Assembly: GCA_963082975.1 (NCBI GenBank)
Contig: OY720350.1
Location: 8,017,488-8,081,487 of the forward strand
Source: Labia minor
Lineage: Eukaryota; Arthropoda; Insecta; Dermaptera; Spongiphoridae
DNA: 64,000 bases
Reading direction: 5' to 3'
A program made the translations under genes and the position numbers. The notes under the pieces are model-generated. The model searched no databases. It was not told the origin of the DNA and worked only from the letters and a program-made list of their open reading frames with translations. Positions 1-14,400 of this stretch are shown piece by piece. Each line of letters starts with the position of its first letter. The stretch's first letter is position 1.

Positions 1-190
1 GATAACAAAGAAATTTAATATTTGTAATTTTTAGAAATAATTTGGAGTGTCTTCACTCGTCTATCTCGATTTTTGAATTAGATTAAATAACATATATAAT
101 ATTTAAATAAATAAATAAATAAATATTTATTAAACCAGCGTGAGTTTGGCTCTTTGTTGACGTGTTAGCACGTGATTTGCAGTGTTAAAA

Positions 191-538
191 AATTAATTCC
201 AGTACTTTCAGTGATTCAATCAAGCTGAAATTCTATATATAGCAGTATTATAAAATTTTTAATCATGTGAAAAACTATCAAGCATATATCTTTATTTTTA
301 CGGTCACTTTAGAGGGAAAAAAAATGAAAACGTGGTAGGTAATGGACCTCTTCCGAATGAGCATCATTTCTCAAAAGTTGAGAGAAAACTACAAATTTTG
401 AATAGTTTTCATATACCAAATTTCATGATTCTAGCTCTAATCTAATTATTATTTAATTCCGGTAATTTCAGTGATTCAATCAAGCCGAAATTCTATATAT
501 AGCAGTTTTATATAATTTTTGATTCTATGAAAAACTAT
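191..538 (+). repeat. Internal subrepeat pair inside each unit (shown in unit 1)
   Basis: Two related stretches of roughly 88 bp begin near 191 and 451. Both contain TTTCAGTGATTCAATCAAGC and then AATTCTATATATAGCAGT, and both end near a GAAAAACTAT motif. They differ by about one base in six. In single-unit dispersed copies only the first is present, so the second marks the junction where one element body was joined to another. Confidence 0.85.
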
Positions 539-1211
539 AAAACTGTCACAAACGTTATAATAAATAGTTTAAATGCTAATCGTTAAACACTCAATTCAAG
601 TTAGGATATAAAAATTTCGAAAATAACAATGAAAATTCATCTATTAGTAAATTCAGATTTTATGAAATGAGATTTAAATGATTTATTAAATATTTGAATT
701 TATATTTAATTTAAATTGGGATATAATATAATCTGTATTATATAATATAAATATAATATAATATAAATTTAATATAAAATATAATAAAAGATTGTAATAT
801 TTATAATAACATATTATTTTTTTAAATTTTCTCCTTTCTTTTATAACAAAGAAAGGAATTACAAAAATTTAGGCCGGGCACTGGCCGGGCACTAAGATGA
901 TTTTGAAACTTCTCAGTGATGATTTTAAAATGGAAGGAATTCTATTTCACTTGCTAACCATGATTTTGTACTCACCGAATATAACAACAACCCTTAACAA
1001 TGTTTTAAAATTTAGTATTTGATATTTTTAAAAAAAAATTATTCTAAATTAATTCCAATTGTATTATAATCGGTCATTAATGATAATTTAGCCCTAAAAA
1101 GTGAAATATTTATTTTTAATATAATATATACTTTTCAATTTCACTGCTTTAACTAATGTTAGTGCCCTCTAGTGAGATAGGTCAGTATCCTCCTCACAAG
1201 TAAATTCTGTA

Positions 1212-2423
1212 GATAACAAAGAAATTTAGTATTTGTAATTTTTAAAAATAAGCTGGAGTGTCTCCACTCGTCTATCTCGCTTTTTGAATTAGATTAAATA
1301 ACATATATAATATTTAAATAAATAAATAAATAAATATTTATTAAACCAGCGTGAGTTTGGCTCTTTGTTGACGTGTTAGCACGTGATTTGCAGTGTTAAA
1401 AAATTAATTCCAGTACTTTCAGTGATTCAATCAAGCTGAAATTCTATATATAGCAGTATTATAAAATTTTTAATCATGTGAAAAACTATCAAGCATATAT
1501 CTTTATTTTTACGGTCACTTTAGAGGGAAAAAAAATGAAAACGTGGTAGGTAATGGACCTCTTCCGAATGAGCATCATTTTTCAAAAGTTGAGAGAAAAC
1601 TACAAATTTTGAATAGTGTTCATGTACCAAATTTCATGATTCTAGGTCTAATCTAATTAATTATTTAATTCCGGTAATTTCAGTGATTCAATCAAGCCGA
1701 AATTCTATATATAGCAGTTTTATATAATTTTTGATTCTATGAAAAACTATAAAACTGTCACAAACGTTATAATAAATAGTTTAAATGCTAATCGTTAAAC
1801 ACTCAATTCAAGTTAGGATATAAAAATTTCGAAAATAACAATGAAAATTCATCTATTAGAAAATTCAGATTTTATGAAATGAGATTTAAATGATTTATTA
1901 AATATTTGAATTTATATTTAATTTAAATTGGGATATAATATAATCTGTATTATATAATATAAATATAATATAATATAAATTTAATATAAAATATAATAAA
2001 AGATTGTAATATTTATAATAACATATTATTTTTTTAAATTTTCTCCTTTCTTTTATAAGAAAGAAAGGAATTACAAAAATTTAGGCCGGGCACTGGCCGG
2101 GCACTAAGATGATTTTGAATCTTCTCAGTGATGATTTTAAAATGGAAGGAATTCTATTTCACTTGCTAACCATGATTTTGTACTCACCGAATATAACAAC
2201 AACCCTTAACAATGTTTTAAAATTTAGTATTTGATATTTTTAAAAAAAAATTATTCTAAATTAATTCCAATTGTATTATAATCGGTCATTAATGATAATT
2301 TAGCCCTAAAAAGTGAAATATTTATTTTTAATATAATATATACTTTTCAATTTCACTGCTTTAACTAATGTTAGTGCCCTCTAGTGAGATAGGTCAGTAT
2401 CCTCCACACAAGTAAATTCTGTA
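1212..2423 (+). repeat. Representative satellite unit, internal architecture
   Basis: In order the unit holds: the GAGTG/CACTC mini-hairpin followed by CTATCTCGC (the element's 5' subterminal motif); a run of AAAT repeats; a first 88-bp subrepeat beginning ATTAATTCCAGTACTTTCAG; the GAAAACGTGGTAGGTAATGG block; a second related subrepeat about 260 bp later beginning TTTAATTCCGGTAATTTCAG; a long ATATAAT-rich stretch; a 9-bp stem palindrome CCTTTCTTT/AAAGAAAGG; a direct GC-rich pair GGCCGGGCAC T GGCCGGGCAC; and a conserved CCCTCTAGTGAGATAGGTCAG-type block just before the next unit. The GC-rich pair is the only clearly non-AT-rich part. Confidence 0.9.
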
Positions 2424-5400
2424 GATAACAAAGAAATTTAATATTTGTAATTTTTAGAAATAATTTGGAGTGTCTTCACTCGTCTATCTCGATTTTTGAA
2501 TTAGATTAAATAACATATATAATATTTAAATAAATAAATAAATAAATATTTATTAAACCAGCGTGAGTTTGGCTCTTTGTTGACGTGTTAGCACGTGATT
2601 TGCAGTGTTAAAAAATTAATTCCAGTACTTTCAGTGATTCAATCAAGCTGAAATTCTATATATAGCAGTATTATAAAATTTTTAATCATGTGAAAAACTA
2701 TCAAGCATATATCTTTATTTTTACGGTCACTTTAGAGGGAAAAAAAATGAAAACGTGGTAGGTAATGGACCTCTTCCGAATGAGCATCATTTCTCAAAAG
2801 TTGAGAGAAAACTACAAATTTTGAATAGTGTTCATATACCAAACTTCATGATTCTAGCTCTAATCTAATTATTATTTAATTCCGGTAATTTCAGTGATTC
2901 AATCAAGCCGAAATTCTATATATAGCAGTTTTATATAATTTTTGATTCTATGAAAAACTATAAAACTGTCACAAACGTTATAATAAATAGTTTAAATGCT
3001 AATCGTTAAACACTCAATTCAAGTTAGGATATAAAAATTTCGAAAATAACAATGAAAATTCATCTATTAGTAAATTCAGATTTTATGAAATGAGATTTAA
3101 ATGATTTATTAAATATTTGAATTTATATTTAATTTAAATTGGGATATAATATAATCTGTATTATATAATATAAATATAATATAATATAAATTTAATATAA
3201 AATATAATAAAAGATTGTAATATTTATAATAACATATTATTTTTTTAAATTTTCTCCTTTCTTTTATAACAAAGAAAGGAATTACAAAAATTTAGGCCGG
3301 GCACTGGCCGGGCACTAAGATGATTTTGAATCTTCTCAGTGATGATTTTAAAATGGAAGGAATTCTATTTCACTTGCTAACCATGATTTTGTACTCACCG
3401 AATATAACAACAACCCTTAACAATGTTTTAAAATTTAGTATTTGATATTTTTAAAAAAAAATTATTCTAAATTAATTCCAATTGTATTATAATCGGTCAT
3501 TAATGATAATTTAGCCCTAAAAAGTGAAATATTTATTTTTAATATAATATATACTTTTCAATTTCACTGCTTTAACTAATGTTAGTGCCCTCTAGTGAGA
3601 TAGGTCAGTATCCTCCACACAAGTAAATTCTGTAGATAACAAAGAAATTTAGTATTTGTAATTTTTAGAAATAAGCTGGAGTGTCTTCACTCGTCTATCT
3701 CGATTTTTGAATTAGATTAAATAACATATATAATATTTAAATAAATAAATAAATAAATATTTATTAAACCAGCGTGAGTTTGGCTCTTTGTTGACGTGTT
3801 AGCACGTGATTTGCAGTGTTAAAAAATTAATTCCAGTACTTTCAGTGATTCAATCAAGCTGAAATTCTATATATAGCAGTATTATAAAATTTTTAATCAT
3901 GTGAAAAACTATCAAGCATATATCTTTATTTTTACGGTCACTTTAGAGGGAAAAAAAATGAAAACGTGGTAGGTAATGGACCTCTTCCGAATGAGCATCA
4001 TTTCTCAAAAGTTGAGAGAAAACTACAAATTTTGAATAGTGTTCATATACCAAACTTCATGATTCTAGCTCTAATCTAATTATTATTTAATTCCGGTAAT
4101 TTCAGTGATTCAATCAAGCCGAAATTCTATATATAGCAGTTTTATATAATTTTTGATTCTATGAAAAACTATAAAACTGTCACAAACGTTATAATAAATA
4201 GTTTAAATGCTAATCGTTAAACACTCAATTCAAGTTAGGATATAAAAATTTCGAAAATAACAATGAAAATTCATCTATTAGTAAATTCAGATTTTATGAA
4301 ATGAGATTTAAATGATTTATTAAATATTTGAATTTATATTTAATTTAAATTGGGATATAATATAATCTGTATTATATAATATAAATATAATATAATATAA
4401 ATTTAATATAAAATATAATAAAAGATTGTAATATTTATAATAACATATTATTTTTTTAAATTTTCTCCTTTCTTTTATAACAAAGAAAGGAATTACAAAA
4501 ATTTAGGCCGGGCACTGGCCGGGCACTAAGATGATTTTGAATCTTCTCAGTGATGATTTTAAAATGGAAGGAATTCTATTTCACTTGCTAACCATGATTT
4601 TGTACTCACCGAATATAACAACAACCCTTAACAATGTTTTAAAATTTAGTATTTGATATTTTTAAAAAAAAATTATTCTAAATTAATTCCAATTGTATTA
4701 TAATCGGTCATTAATGATAATTTAGCCCTAAAAAGTGAAATATTTATTTTTAATATAATATATACTTTTCAATTTCACTGCTTTAACTAATGTTAGTGCC
4801 CTCTAGTGAGATAGGTCAGTATCCTCCTCACAAGTAAATTCTGTAGATAACAAAGAAATTTAGTATTTGTAATTTTTAAAAATAAGCTGGAGTGTCTCCA
4901 CTCGTCTATCTCGCTTTTTGAATTAGATTAAATAACATATATAATATTTAAATAAATAAATAAATAAATATTTATTAAACCAGCGTGAGTTTGGCTCTTT
5001 GTTGACGTGTTAGCACGTGATTTGCAGTGTTAAAAAATTAATTCCAGTACTTTCAGTGATTCAATCAAGCTGAAATTCTATATATAGCAGTATTATAAAA
5101 TTTTTAATCATGTGAAAAACTATCAAGCATATATCTTTATTTTTACGGTCACTTTAGAGGGAAAAAAAATGAAAACGTGGTAGGTAATGGACCTCTTCCG
5201 AATGAGCATGATTTCTCAAAAGTTGAGAGAAAACTACAAATTTTGAATAGTGTTCATATACCAAATTTCATGATTCTAGCTCTAATCTAATTATTATTTA
5301 ATTCCGGTAATTTCAGTGATTCAATCAAGCCGAAATTCTATATATAGCAGTTTTATATAATTTTTGATTCTATGAAAAACTATAAAACTGTCACAAACGT

Positions 5401-8400
5401 TATAATAAATAGTTTAAATGCTAATCGTTAAACACTCAATTCAAGTTAGGATATAAAAATTTCGAAAATAACAATGAAAATTCATCTATTAGTAAATTCA
5501 GAATTTATGAAATGAGATTTAAATGATTTATTAAATATTTGAATTTATATTTAATTTAAATTGGGATATAATATAATCTGTATTATATAATATAAATATA
5601 ATATAATATAAATTTAATATAAAATATAATAAAAGATTGTAATATTTATAATAACATATTATTTTTTTAAATTTTCTCCTTTCTTTTATAACAAAGAAAG
5701 GAATTACAAAAATTTAGGCCGGGCACTGGCCGGGCACTAAGATGATTTTGAATCTTCTCAGTGATGATTTTAAAATGGAAGGAATTCTATTTCACTTGCT
5801 AACCATGATTTTGTACTCACCGAATATAACAACAACCCTTAACAATGTTTTAAAATTTAGTATTTGATATTTTTAAAAAAAAATTATTCTAAATTAATTC
5901 CAATTGTATTATAATCGGTCATTAATGATAATTTAGCCCTAAAAAGTGAAATATTTATTTTTAATATAATATATACTTTTCAATTTCACTGCTTTAACTA
6001 ATGTTAGTGCCCTCTAGTGAGATAGGTCAGTATACTCCTCACAAGTAAATTCTGTAGATAACAAAGAAATTTAGTATTTGTAATTTTTAAAAATAAGCTG
6101 GAGTGTCTCCACTCGTCTATCTCGCTTTTTGAATTAGATTAAATAACATATATAATATTTAAATAAATAAATAAATAAATATTTATTAAACCAGCGTGAG
6201 TTTGGCTCTTTGTTGACGTGTTAGCACGTGATTTGCAGTGTTAAAAAATTAATTCCAGTACTTTCAGTGATTCAATCAAGCTGAAATTCTATATATAGCA
6301 GTATTATAAAATTTTTAATCATGTGAAAAACTATCAAGCATATATTTTTATTTTTACGGTCACTTTAGAGGGAAAAAAAATGAAAACGTGGTAGGTAATG
6401 GACCTCTTCCGAATGAGCATGATTTCTCAAAAGTTGAGAGAAAACTACAAATTTTGAATAGTGTTCATATACCAAATTTCATGATTCTAGCTCTAATCTA
6501 ATTATTATTTAATTCCGGTAATTTCAGTGATTCAATCAAGCCGAAATTCTATATATAGCAGTTTTATATAATTTTTGATTCTATGAAAAACTATAAAACT
6601 GTCACAAACGTTATAATAAATAGTTTAAATGCTAATCGTTAAACACTCAATTCAAGTTAGGATATAAAAATTTCGAAAATAACAATGAAAATTCATCTAT
6701 TAGTAAATTCAGAATTTATGAAATGAGATTTAAATGATTTATTAAATATTTGAATTTATATTTAATTTAAATTGGGATATAATATAATCTGTATTATATA
6801 ATATAAATATAATATAATATAAATTTAATATAAAATATAATAAAAGATTGTAATATTTATAATAACATATTATTTTTTTAAATTTTCTCCTTTCTTTTAT
6901 AACAAAGAAAGGAATTACAAAAATTTAGGCCGGTCACTGGCCGGGCACTAAGATGATTTTGAACCTTCTCAGTGATGATTTTAAAATGGAAGGAATTCTA
7001 TTTCACTTGCTAACCATGATTTTGTACTCACCGAATATAACAACAACCCTTAACAATGTTTTAAAATTTAGTATTTGATATTTTTAAAAAAAAATTATTC
7101 TAAATTAATTCCAATTGTATTATAATCGGTCATTAATGATAATTTAGCCCTAAAAAGTGAAATATTTATTTTTAATATAATATATACTTTTCAATTTCAC
7201 TGCTTTAACTAATGTTAGTGCCCTCTAGTGAGATAGGTCAGTATCCTCCACACAAGTAAATTCTGTAGATAACAAAGAAATTTAGTATTTGTAATTTTTA
7301 GAAATAAGCTGGAGTGTCTTCACTCGTCTATCTCGATTTTTGAATTAGATTAAATAACATATATAATATTTAAATAAATAAATAAATAAATATTTATTAA
7401 ACCAGCGTGAGTTTGGCTCTTTGTTGACGTGTTAGCACGTGATTTGCAGTGTTAAAAAATTAATTCCAGTACTTTCAGTGATTCAATCAAGCTGAAATTC
7501 TATATATAGCAGTATTATAAAATTTTTAATCATGTGAAAAACTATCAAGCATATATCTTTATTTTTACGGTCACTTTAGAGGGAAAAAAAATGAAAACGT
7601 GGTAGGTAATGGACCTCTTCCGAATGAGCATCATTTCTCAAAAGTTGAGAGAAAACTACAAATTTTGAATAGTGTTCATATACCAAATTTCATGATTCTA
7701 GCTCTAATCTAATTATTATTTAATTCCGGTAATTTCAGTGATTCAATCAAGCCGAAATTCTATATATAACAGTTTTATATAATTTTTGATTCTATGAAAA
7801 ACTATAAAACTGTCACAAACGTTATAATAAATAGTTTAAATGCTAATCGTTAAACACTCAATTCAAGTTAGGATATAAAAATTTCGAAAATAACAATGAA
7901 AATTCATCTATTAGTAAATTCAGAATTTATGAAATGAGATTTAAATGATTTATTAAATATTTGAATTTATATTTAATTTAAATTGGGATATAATATAATC
8001 TGTATTATATAATATAAATATAATATAATATAAATTTAATATAAAATATAATAAAAGATTGTAATATTTATAATAACATATTATTTTTTTAAATTTTCTC
8101 CTTTCTTTTATAACAAAGAAAGGAATTACAAAAATTTAGGCCGGGCACTGGCCGGGCACTAAGATGATTTTGAATCTTCTCAGTGATGATTTTAAAATGG
8201 AAGGAATTCTATTTCACTTGCTAACCATGATTTTGTACTCACCGAATATAACAACAACCCTTAACAATGTTTTAAAATTTAGTATTTGATATTTTTAAAA
8301 AAAAATTATTCTAAATTAATTCCAATTGTATTATAATCGGTCATTAATGATAATTTAGCCCTAAAAAGTGAAATATTTATTTTTAATATAATATATACTT

Positions 8401-11400
8401 TTCAATTTCACTGCTTTAACTAATGTTAGTGCCCTCTAGTGAGATAGGTCAGTATCCTCCTCACAAGTAAATTCTGTAGATAACAAAGAAATTTAGTATT
8501 TGTAATTTTTAAAAATAAGCTGGAGTGTCTCCACTCGTCTATCTCGCTTTTTGAATTAGATTAAATAACATATATAATATTTAAATAAATAAATAAATAA
8601 ATATTTATTAAACCAGCGTGAGTTTGGCTCTTTGTTGACGTGTTAGCACGTGATTTGCAGTGTTAAAAAATTAATTCCAGTACTTTCAGTGATTCAATCA
8701 AGCTGAAATTCTATATATAGCAGTATTATAAAATTTTTAATCATGTGAAAAACTATCAAGCATATATCTTTATTTTTACGGTCACTTTAGAGGGAAAAAA
8801 AATGAAAACGTGGTAGGTAATGGACCTCTTCCGAATGAGCATCATTTCTCAAAAGTTGAGAGAAAACTACAAATTTTGAATAGTGTTCATATACCAAATT
8901 TCATGATTCTAGCTCTAATCTAATTATTATTTAATTCCGGTAATTTCAGTGATTCAATCAAGCCGAAATTCTATATATAGCAGTTTTATATAATTTTTGA
9001 TTCTATGAAAAACTATAAAACTGTCACAAACGTTATAATAAATAGTTTAAATGCTAATCGTTAAACACTCAATTCAAGTTAGGATATAAAAATTTCGAAA
9101 ATAACAATGAAAATTCATCTATTAGAAAATTCAGATTTTATGAAATGAGATTTAAATGATTTATTAAATATTTGAATTTATATTTAATTTAAATTGGGAT
9201 ATAATATAATGTGTATTATATAATATAAATATAATATAATATAAATTTAATATAAAATATAATAAAGGATTGTAATATTTATAATAACATATTATTTTTT
9301 TAAATTTTCTCCTTTCTTTTATAAGAAAGAAAGGAATTACAAAAATTTAGGCCGGGCACTGGCCGGGCACTAAGATGATTTTGAATCTTCTCAGTGATGA
9401 TTTTAAAATGGAAGGAATTCTATTTCACTTGCTAACCATGATTTTGTACTCACCGAATATAACAACAACCCTTAACAATGTTTTAAAATTTAGTATTTGA
9501 TATTTTTAAAAAAAAATTATTCTAAATTAATTCCAATTGTATTATAATCGGTCATTAATGATAATTTAGCCCTAAAAAGTGAAATATTTATTTTTAATAT
9601 AATATATACTTTTCAATTTCACTGCTTTAACTAATGTTAGTGCCCTCTAGTGAGATAGGTCAGTATCCTCCTCACAAGTAAATTCTGTAGATAACAAAGA
9701 AATTTAGTATTTGTAATTTTTAAAAATAAGCTGGAGTGTCTCCACTCGTCTATCTCGCTTTTTGAATTAGATTAAATAACATATATAATATTTAAATAAA
9801 TAAATAAATAAATATTTATTAAACCAGCGTGAGTTTGGCTCTTTGTTGACGTGTTAGCACGTGATTTGCAGTGTTAAAAAATTAATTCCAGTACTTTCAG
9901 TGATTCAATCAAGCTGAAATTCTATATATAGCAGTATTATAAAATTTTTAATCATGTGAAAAACTATCAAGCATATATCTTTATTTTTACGGTCACTTTA
10001 GAGGGAAAAAAAATGAAAACGTGGTAGGTAATGGACCTCTTCCGAATGAGCATCATATCTCAAAAGTTGAGAGAAAACTACAAATTTTGAATAGTGTTCA
10101 TATACCAAATTTCATGATTCTAGCTCTAATCTAATTATTATTTAATTCCGGTAATTTCAGTGATTCAATCAAGCCGAAATTCTATATATAGCAGTTTTAT
10201 ATAATTTTTGATTCTATGAAAAACTATAAAACTGTCACAAACGTTATAATAAATAGTTTAAATGCTAATCGTTAAACACTCAATTCAAGTTAGGATATAA
10301 AAATTTCGAAAATAACAATGAAAATTCATCTATTAGTAAATTCAGAATTTATGAAATGAGATTTAAATGATTTATTAAATATTTGAATTTATATTTAATT
10401 TAAATTGGGATATAATATAATCTGTATTATATAATATAAATATAATATAATATAAATTTAATATAAAATATAATAAAAGATTGTAATATTTATAATAACA
10501 TATTATTTTTTTAAATTTTCTCCTTTCTTTTATAACAAAGAAAGGAATTACAAAAATTTAGGCCGGGCACTGGCCGGGCACTAAGATGATTTTGAATCTT
10601 CTCAGTGATGATTTTAAAATGGAAGGAATTCTATTTCACTTGCTAACCATGATTTTGTACTCACCGAATATAACAACAACCCTTAACAATGTTTTAAAAT
10701 TTAGTATTTGATATTTTTAAAAAAAAATTATTCTAAATTAATTCCAATTGTATTATAATCGGTCATTAATGATAATTTAGCCCTAAAAAGTGAAATATTT
10801 ATTTTTAATATAATATATACTTTTCAATTTCACTGCTTTAACTAATGTTAGTGCCCTCAAGTGAGATAGGTCAGTATCCTCCTCACAAGTAAATTCTGTA
10901 GATAACAAAGAAATTTAGTATTTGTAATTTTTAGAAATAAGCTGGAGTGTCTCCACTCGTCTATCTCGCTTTTTGAATTAGATTAAATAACATATATAAT
11001 ATTTAAATAAATAAATAAATAAATATTTATTAAACCAGCGTGAGTTTGGCTCTTTGTTGACGTGTTAGCACGTGATTTGCAGTGTTAAAAAATTAATTCC
11101 AGTACTTTCAGTGATTCAATCAAGCTGAAATTCTATATATAGCAGTATTATAAAATTTTTAATCATGTGAAAAACTATCAAGCATATATCTTTATTTTTA
11201 CTGTCACTTTAGATGGAAAAAAAATGAAAACGTGGTAGGTAATGGACCTCTTCCGAATGAGCATCATTTCTCAAAAGTTGAGAGAAAACTACAAATTTTG
11301 AATAGTGTTCATGTACCAAATTTCATGATTCTAGGTCTAATCTAATTAATTATTTAATTCCGGTAATTTCAGTGATTCAATCAAGCCGAAATTCTATATA

Positions 11401-14400
11401 TAGCAGTTTTATATAATTTTTGATTCTATGAAAAACTATAAAACTGTCACAATCGTTATGATAAATAGTTTAAATGCTAATCGTTAAACACTCAATTCAA
11501 GTTAGGATATAAAAATTTCGAAAATAACAATGAAAATTCATCTATTAGTAAATTCAGATTTTATGAAATGAGATTTAAATGATTTATTAAATATTTGAAT
11601 TTATATTTAATTTAAATTGGGATATAATATAATGTGTATTATATAATATAAATATAATATAATATAAATTTAATATAAAATATAATAAAAGATTGTAATA
11701 TTTATAATAACATATTATTTTTTTAAATTTTCTCCTTTCTTTTATAACAAAGAAAGGAATTACAAAAATTTAGGCCGGGCACTGGCCGGGCACTAAGATG
11801 ATTTTGAACCTTCTCAGTGATGATTTTAAAATGGAAGGAATTCTATTTCACTTGCTAACCATGATTTTGTACTCACCGAATATAACAACAACCCTTAACA
11901 ATGTTTTAAAATTTAGTATTTGATATTTTTAAAAAAAAATTATTCTAAATAAATTCCAATTGTATTACAATCGGTCATTAATGATAATTTAGCCCTAAAA
12001 AGTGAAATATTTATTTTTAATATAATATATACTTTACAATTTCACTGCTTTAACTAATGATAGTGCCCTCTAGTGAGATAGGTCAGTATCCTCCTCACAA
12101 GTAAATTCTGTAGATAACAAAGAAATTTAGTATTTGTAATTTTTAAAAATAAGCTGGAGTGTCTCCACTCGTCTATCTCGCTTTTTGAATTAGATTAAAT
12201 AACATATATAATATTTAAATAAATAAATAAATAAATATTTATTAAACCAGCGTGGTTTGGCTCTTTGTTGACGTGTTAGCACGTGATTTGCAGTGTTAAA
12301 AAATTAATTCCAGTACTTTCAGTGATTCAATCAAGCTGAAATTCTATATATAGCAGTATTATAAAATTTTTAATCATGTGAAAAACTATCAAGCATATAT
12401 CTTTATTTTTACTGTCACTTTAGAGGAAAAAAAAATGAAAACGTGGTAGGTAATGGACCTCTTCCGAATGAGCATCATTTCTCAAAAGTTGAGAGAAAAC
12501 TACAAATTTTGAATAGTGTTCATGTACCAAATTTCATGATTCTAGGTCTAATCTAATTAATTATTTAATTCCGGTAATTTCAGTGATTCAATCAAGCCGA
12601 AATTCTATATATAGCAGTTTTATATAATTTTTGATTCTATGAAAAACTATAAAACTGTCACAAACGTTATGATAAATAGTTTAAATGCTAATCGTTAAAC
12701 ACTCAATTCAAGTTAGGATATAAAAATTTCGAAAATAACAATGAAAATTCATCTATTAGTAAATTCAGATTTTATGAAATGAGATTTAAATGATTTATTA
12801 AATATTTGAATTTATATTTAATTTAAATTGGGATATAATATAATCTGTATTATATAATATAAATATAATATAATATAAATTTAATATAAAATATAATAAA
12901 AGATTGTAATATTTATAATAACATATTATTTTTTTAAATTTTCTCCTTTCTTTTATAACAAAGAAAGGAATTACAAAAATTTAGGCCGGGCACTGGCCGG
13001 GCACTAAGATGATTTTGAATCTTCTCAGTGATGATTTTAAAATGGAAGGAATTCTATTTCACTTGCTAACCATGATTTTGTACTCACCGAATATAACAAC
13101 AACCCTTAACAATGTTTTAAAATTTAGTATTTGATATTTTTAAAAAAAAATTATTCTAAATTAATTCCAATTGTATTATAATCGGTCATTAATGATAATT
13201 TAGCCCTAAAAAGTGAAATATTTATTTTTAATATAATATATACTTTTCAATTTCACTGCTTTAACTAATGTTAGTGCCCTCTAGTGAGATAGGTCAGTAT
13301 CCTCCTCACAAGTAAATTCTGTAGATAACAAAGAAATTTAGTATTTGTAATTTTTAAAAATAAGCTGGAGTGTCTCCACTCGTCTATCTCGCTTTTTGAA
13401 TTAGATTAAATAACATATATAATATTTAAATAAATAAATAAATAAATATTTATTAAACCAGCGTGAGTTTGGCTCTTTGTTGACGTGTTAGCACGTGATT
13501 TGCAGTGTTAAAAAATTAATTCCAGTACTTTCAGTGATTCAATGAAGCTGAAATTCTATATATAGCAGTATTATAAAATTTTTAATCATGTGAAAAACTA
13601 TCAAGCATATATCTTTATTTTTACGGTCACTTTAGAGGGAAAAAAAATGAAAACGTGGTAGGTAATGGACCTCTTCCGAATGAGCATCATTTCTCAAAAG
13701 TTGAGAGAAAACTACAAATTTTGAATAGTGTTCATATACCAAATTTCATGATTCTAGCTCTAATCTAATTATTATTTAATTCCGGTAATTTCAGTGATTC
13801 AATCAAGCCGAAATTCTATATATAGCAGTTTTATATAATTTTTGATTCTATGAAAAACTATAAAACTGTCACAAACGTTATAATAAATAGTTTAAATGCT
13901 AATCGTTAAACACTCAATTCAAGTTAGGATATAAAAATTTCGAAAATAACAATGAAAATTCATCTATTAGAAAATTCAGATTTTATGAAATGAGATTTAA
14001 ATGATTTATTAAATATTTGAATTTATATTTAATTTAAATTGGGATATAATATAATGTGTATTATATAATATAAATATAATATAATATAAATTTAATATAA
14101 AATATAATAAAGGATTGTAATATTTATAATAACATATTATTTTTTTAAATTTTCTCCTTTCTTTTATAAGAAAGAAAGGAATTACAAAAATTTAGGCCGG
14201 GCACTGGCCGGGCACTAAGATGATTTTGAATCTTCTCAGTGATGATTTTAAAATGGAAGGAATTCTATTTCACTTGCTAACCATGATTTTGTACTCACCG
14301 AATATAACAACAACCCTTAACAATGTTTTAAAATTTAGTATTTGATATTTTTAAAAAAAAATTATTCTAAATTAATTCCAATTGTATTATAATCGGTCAT

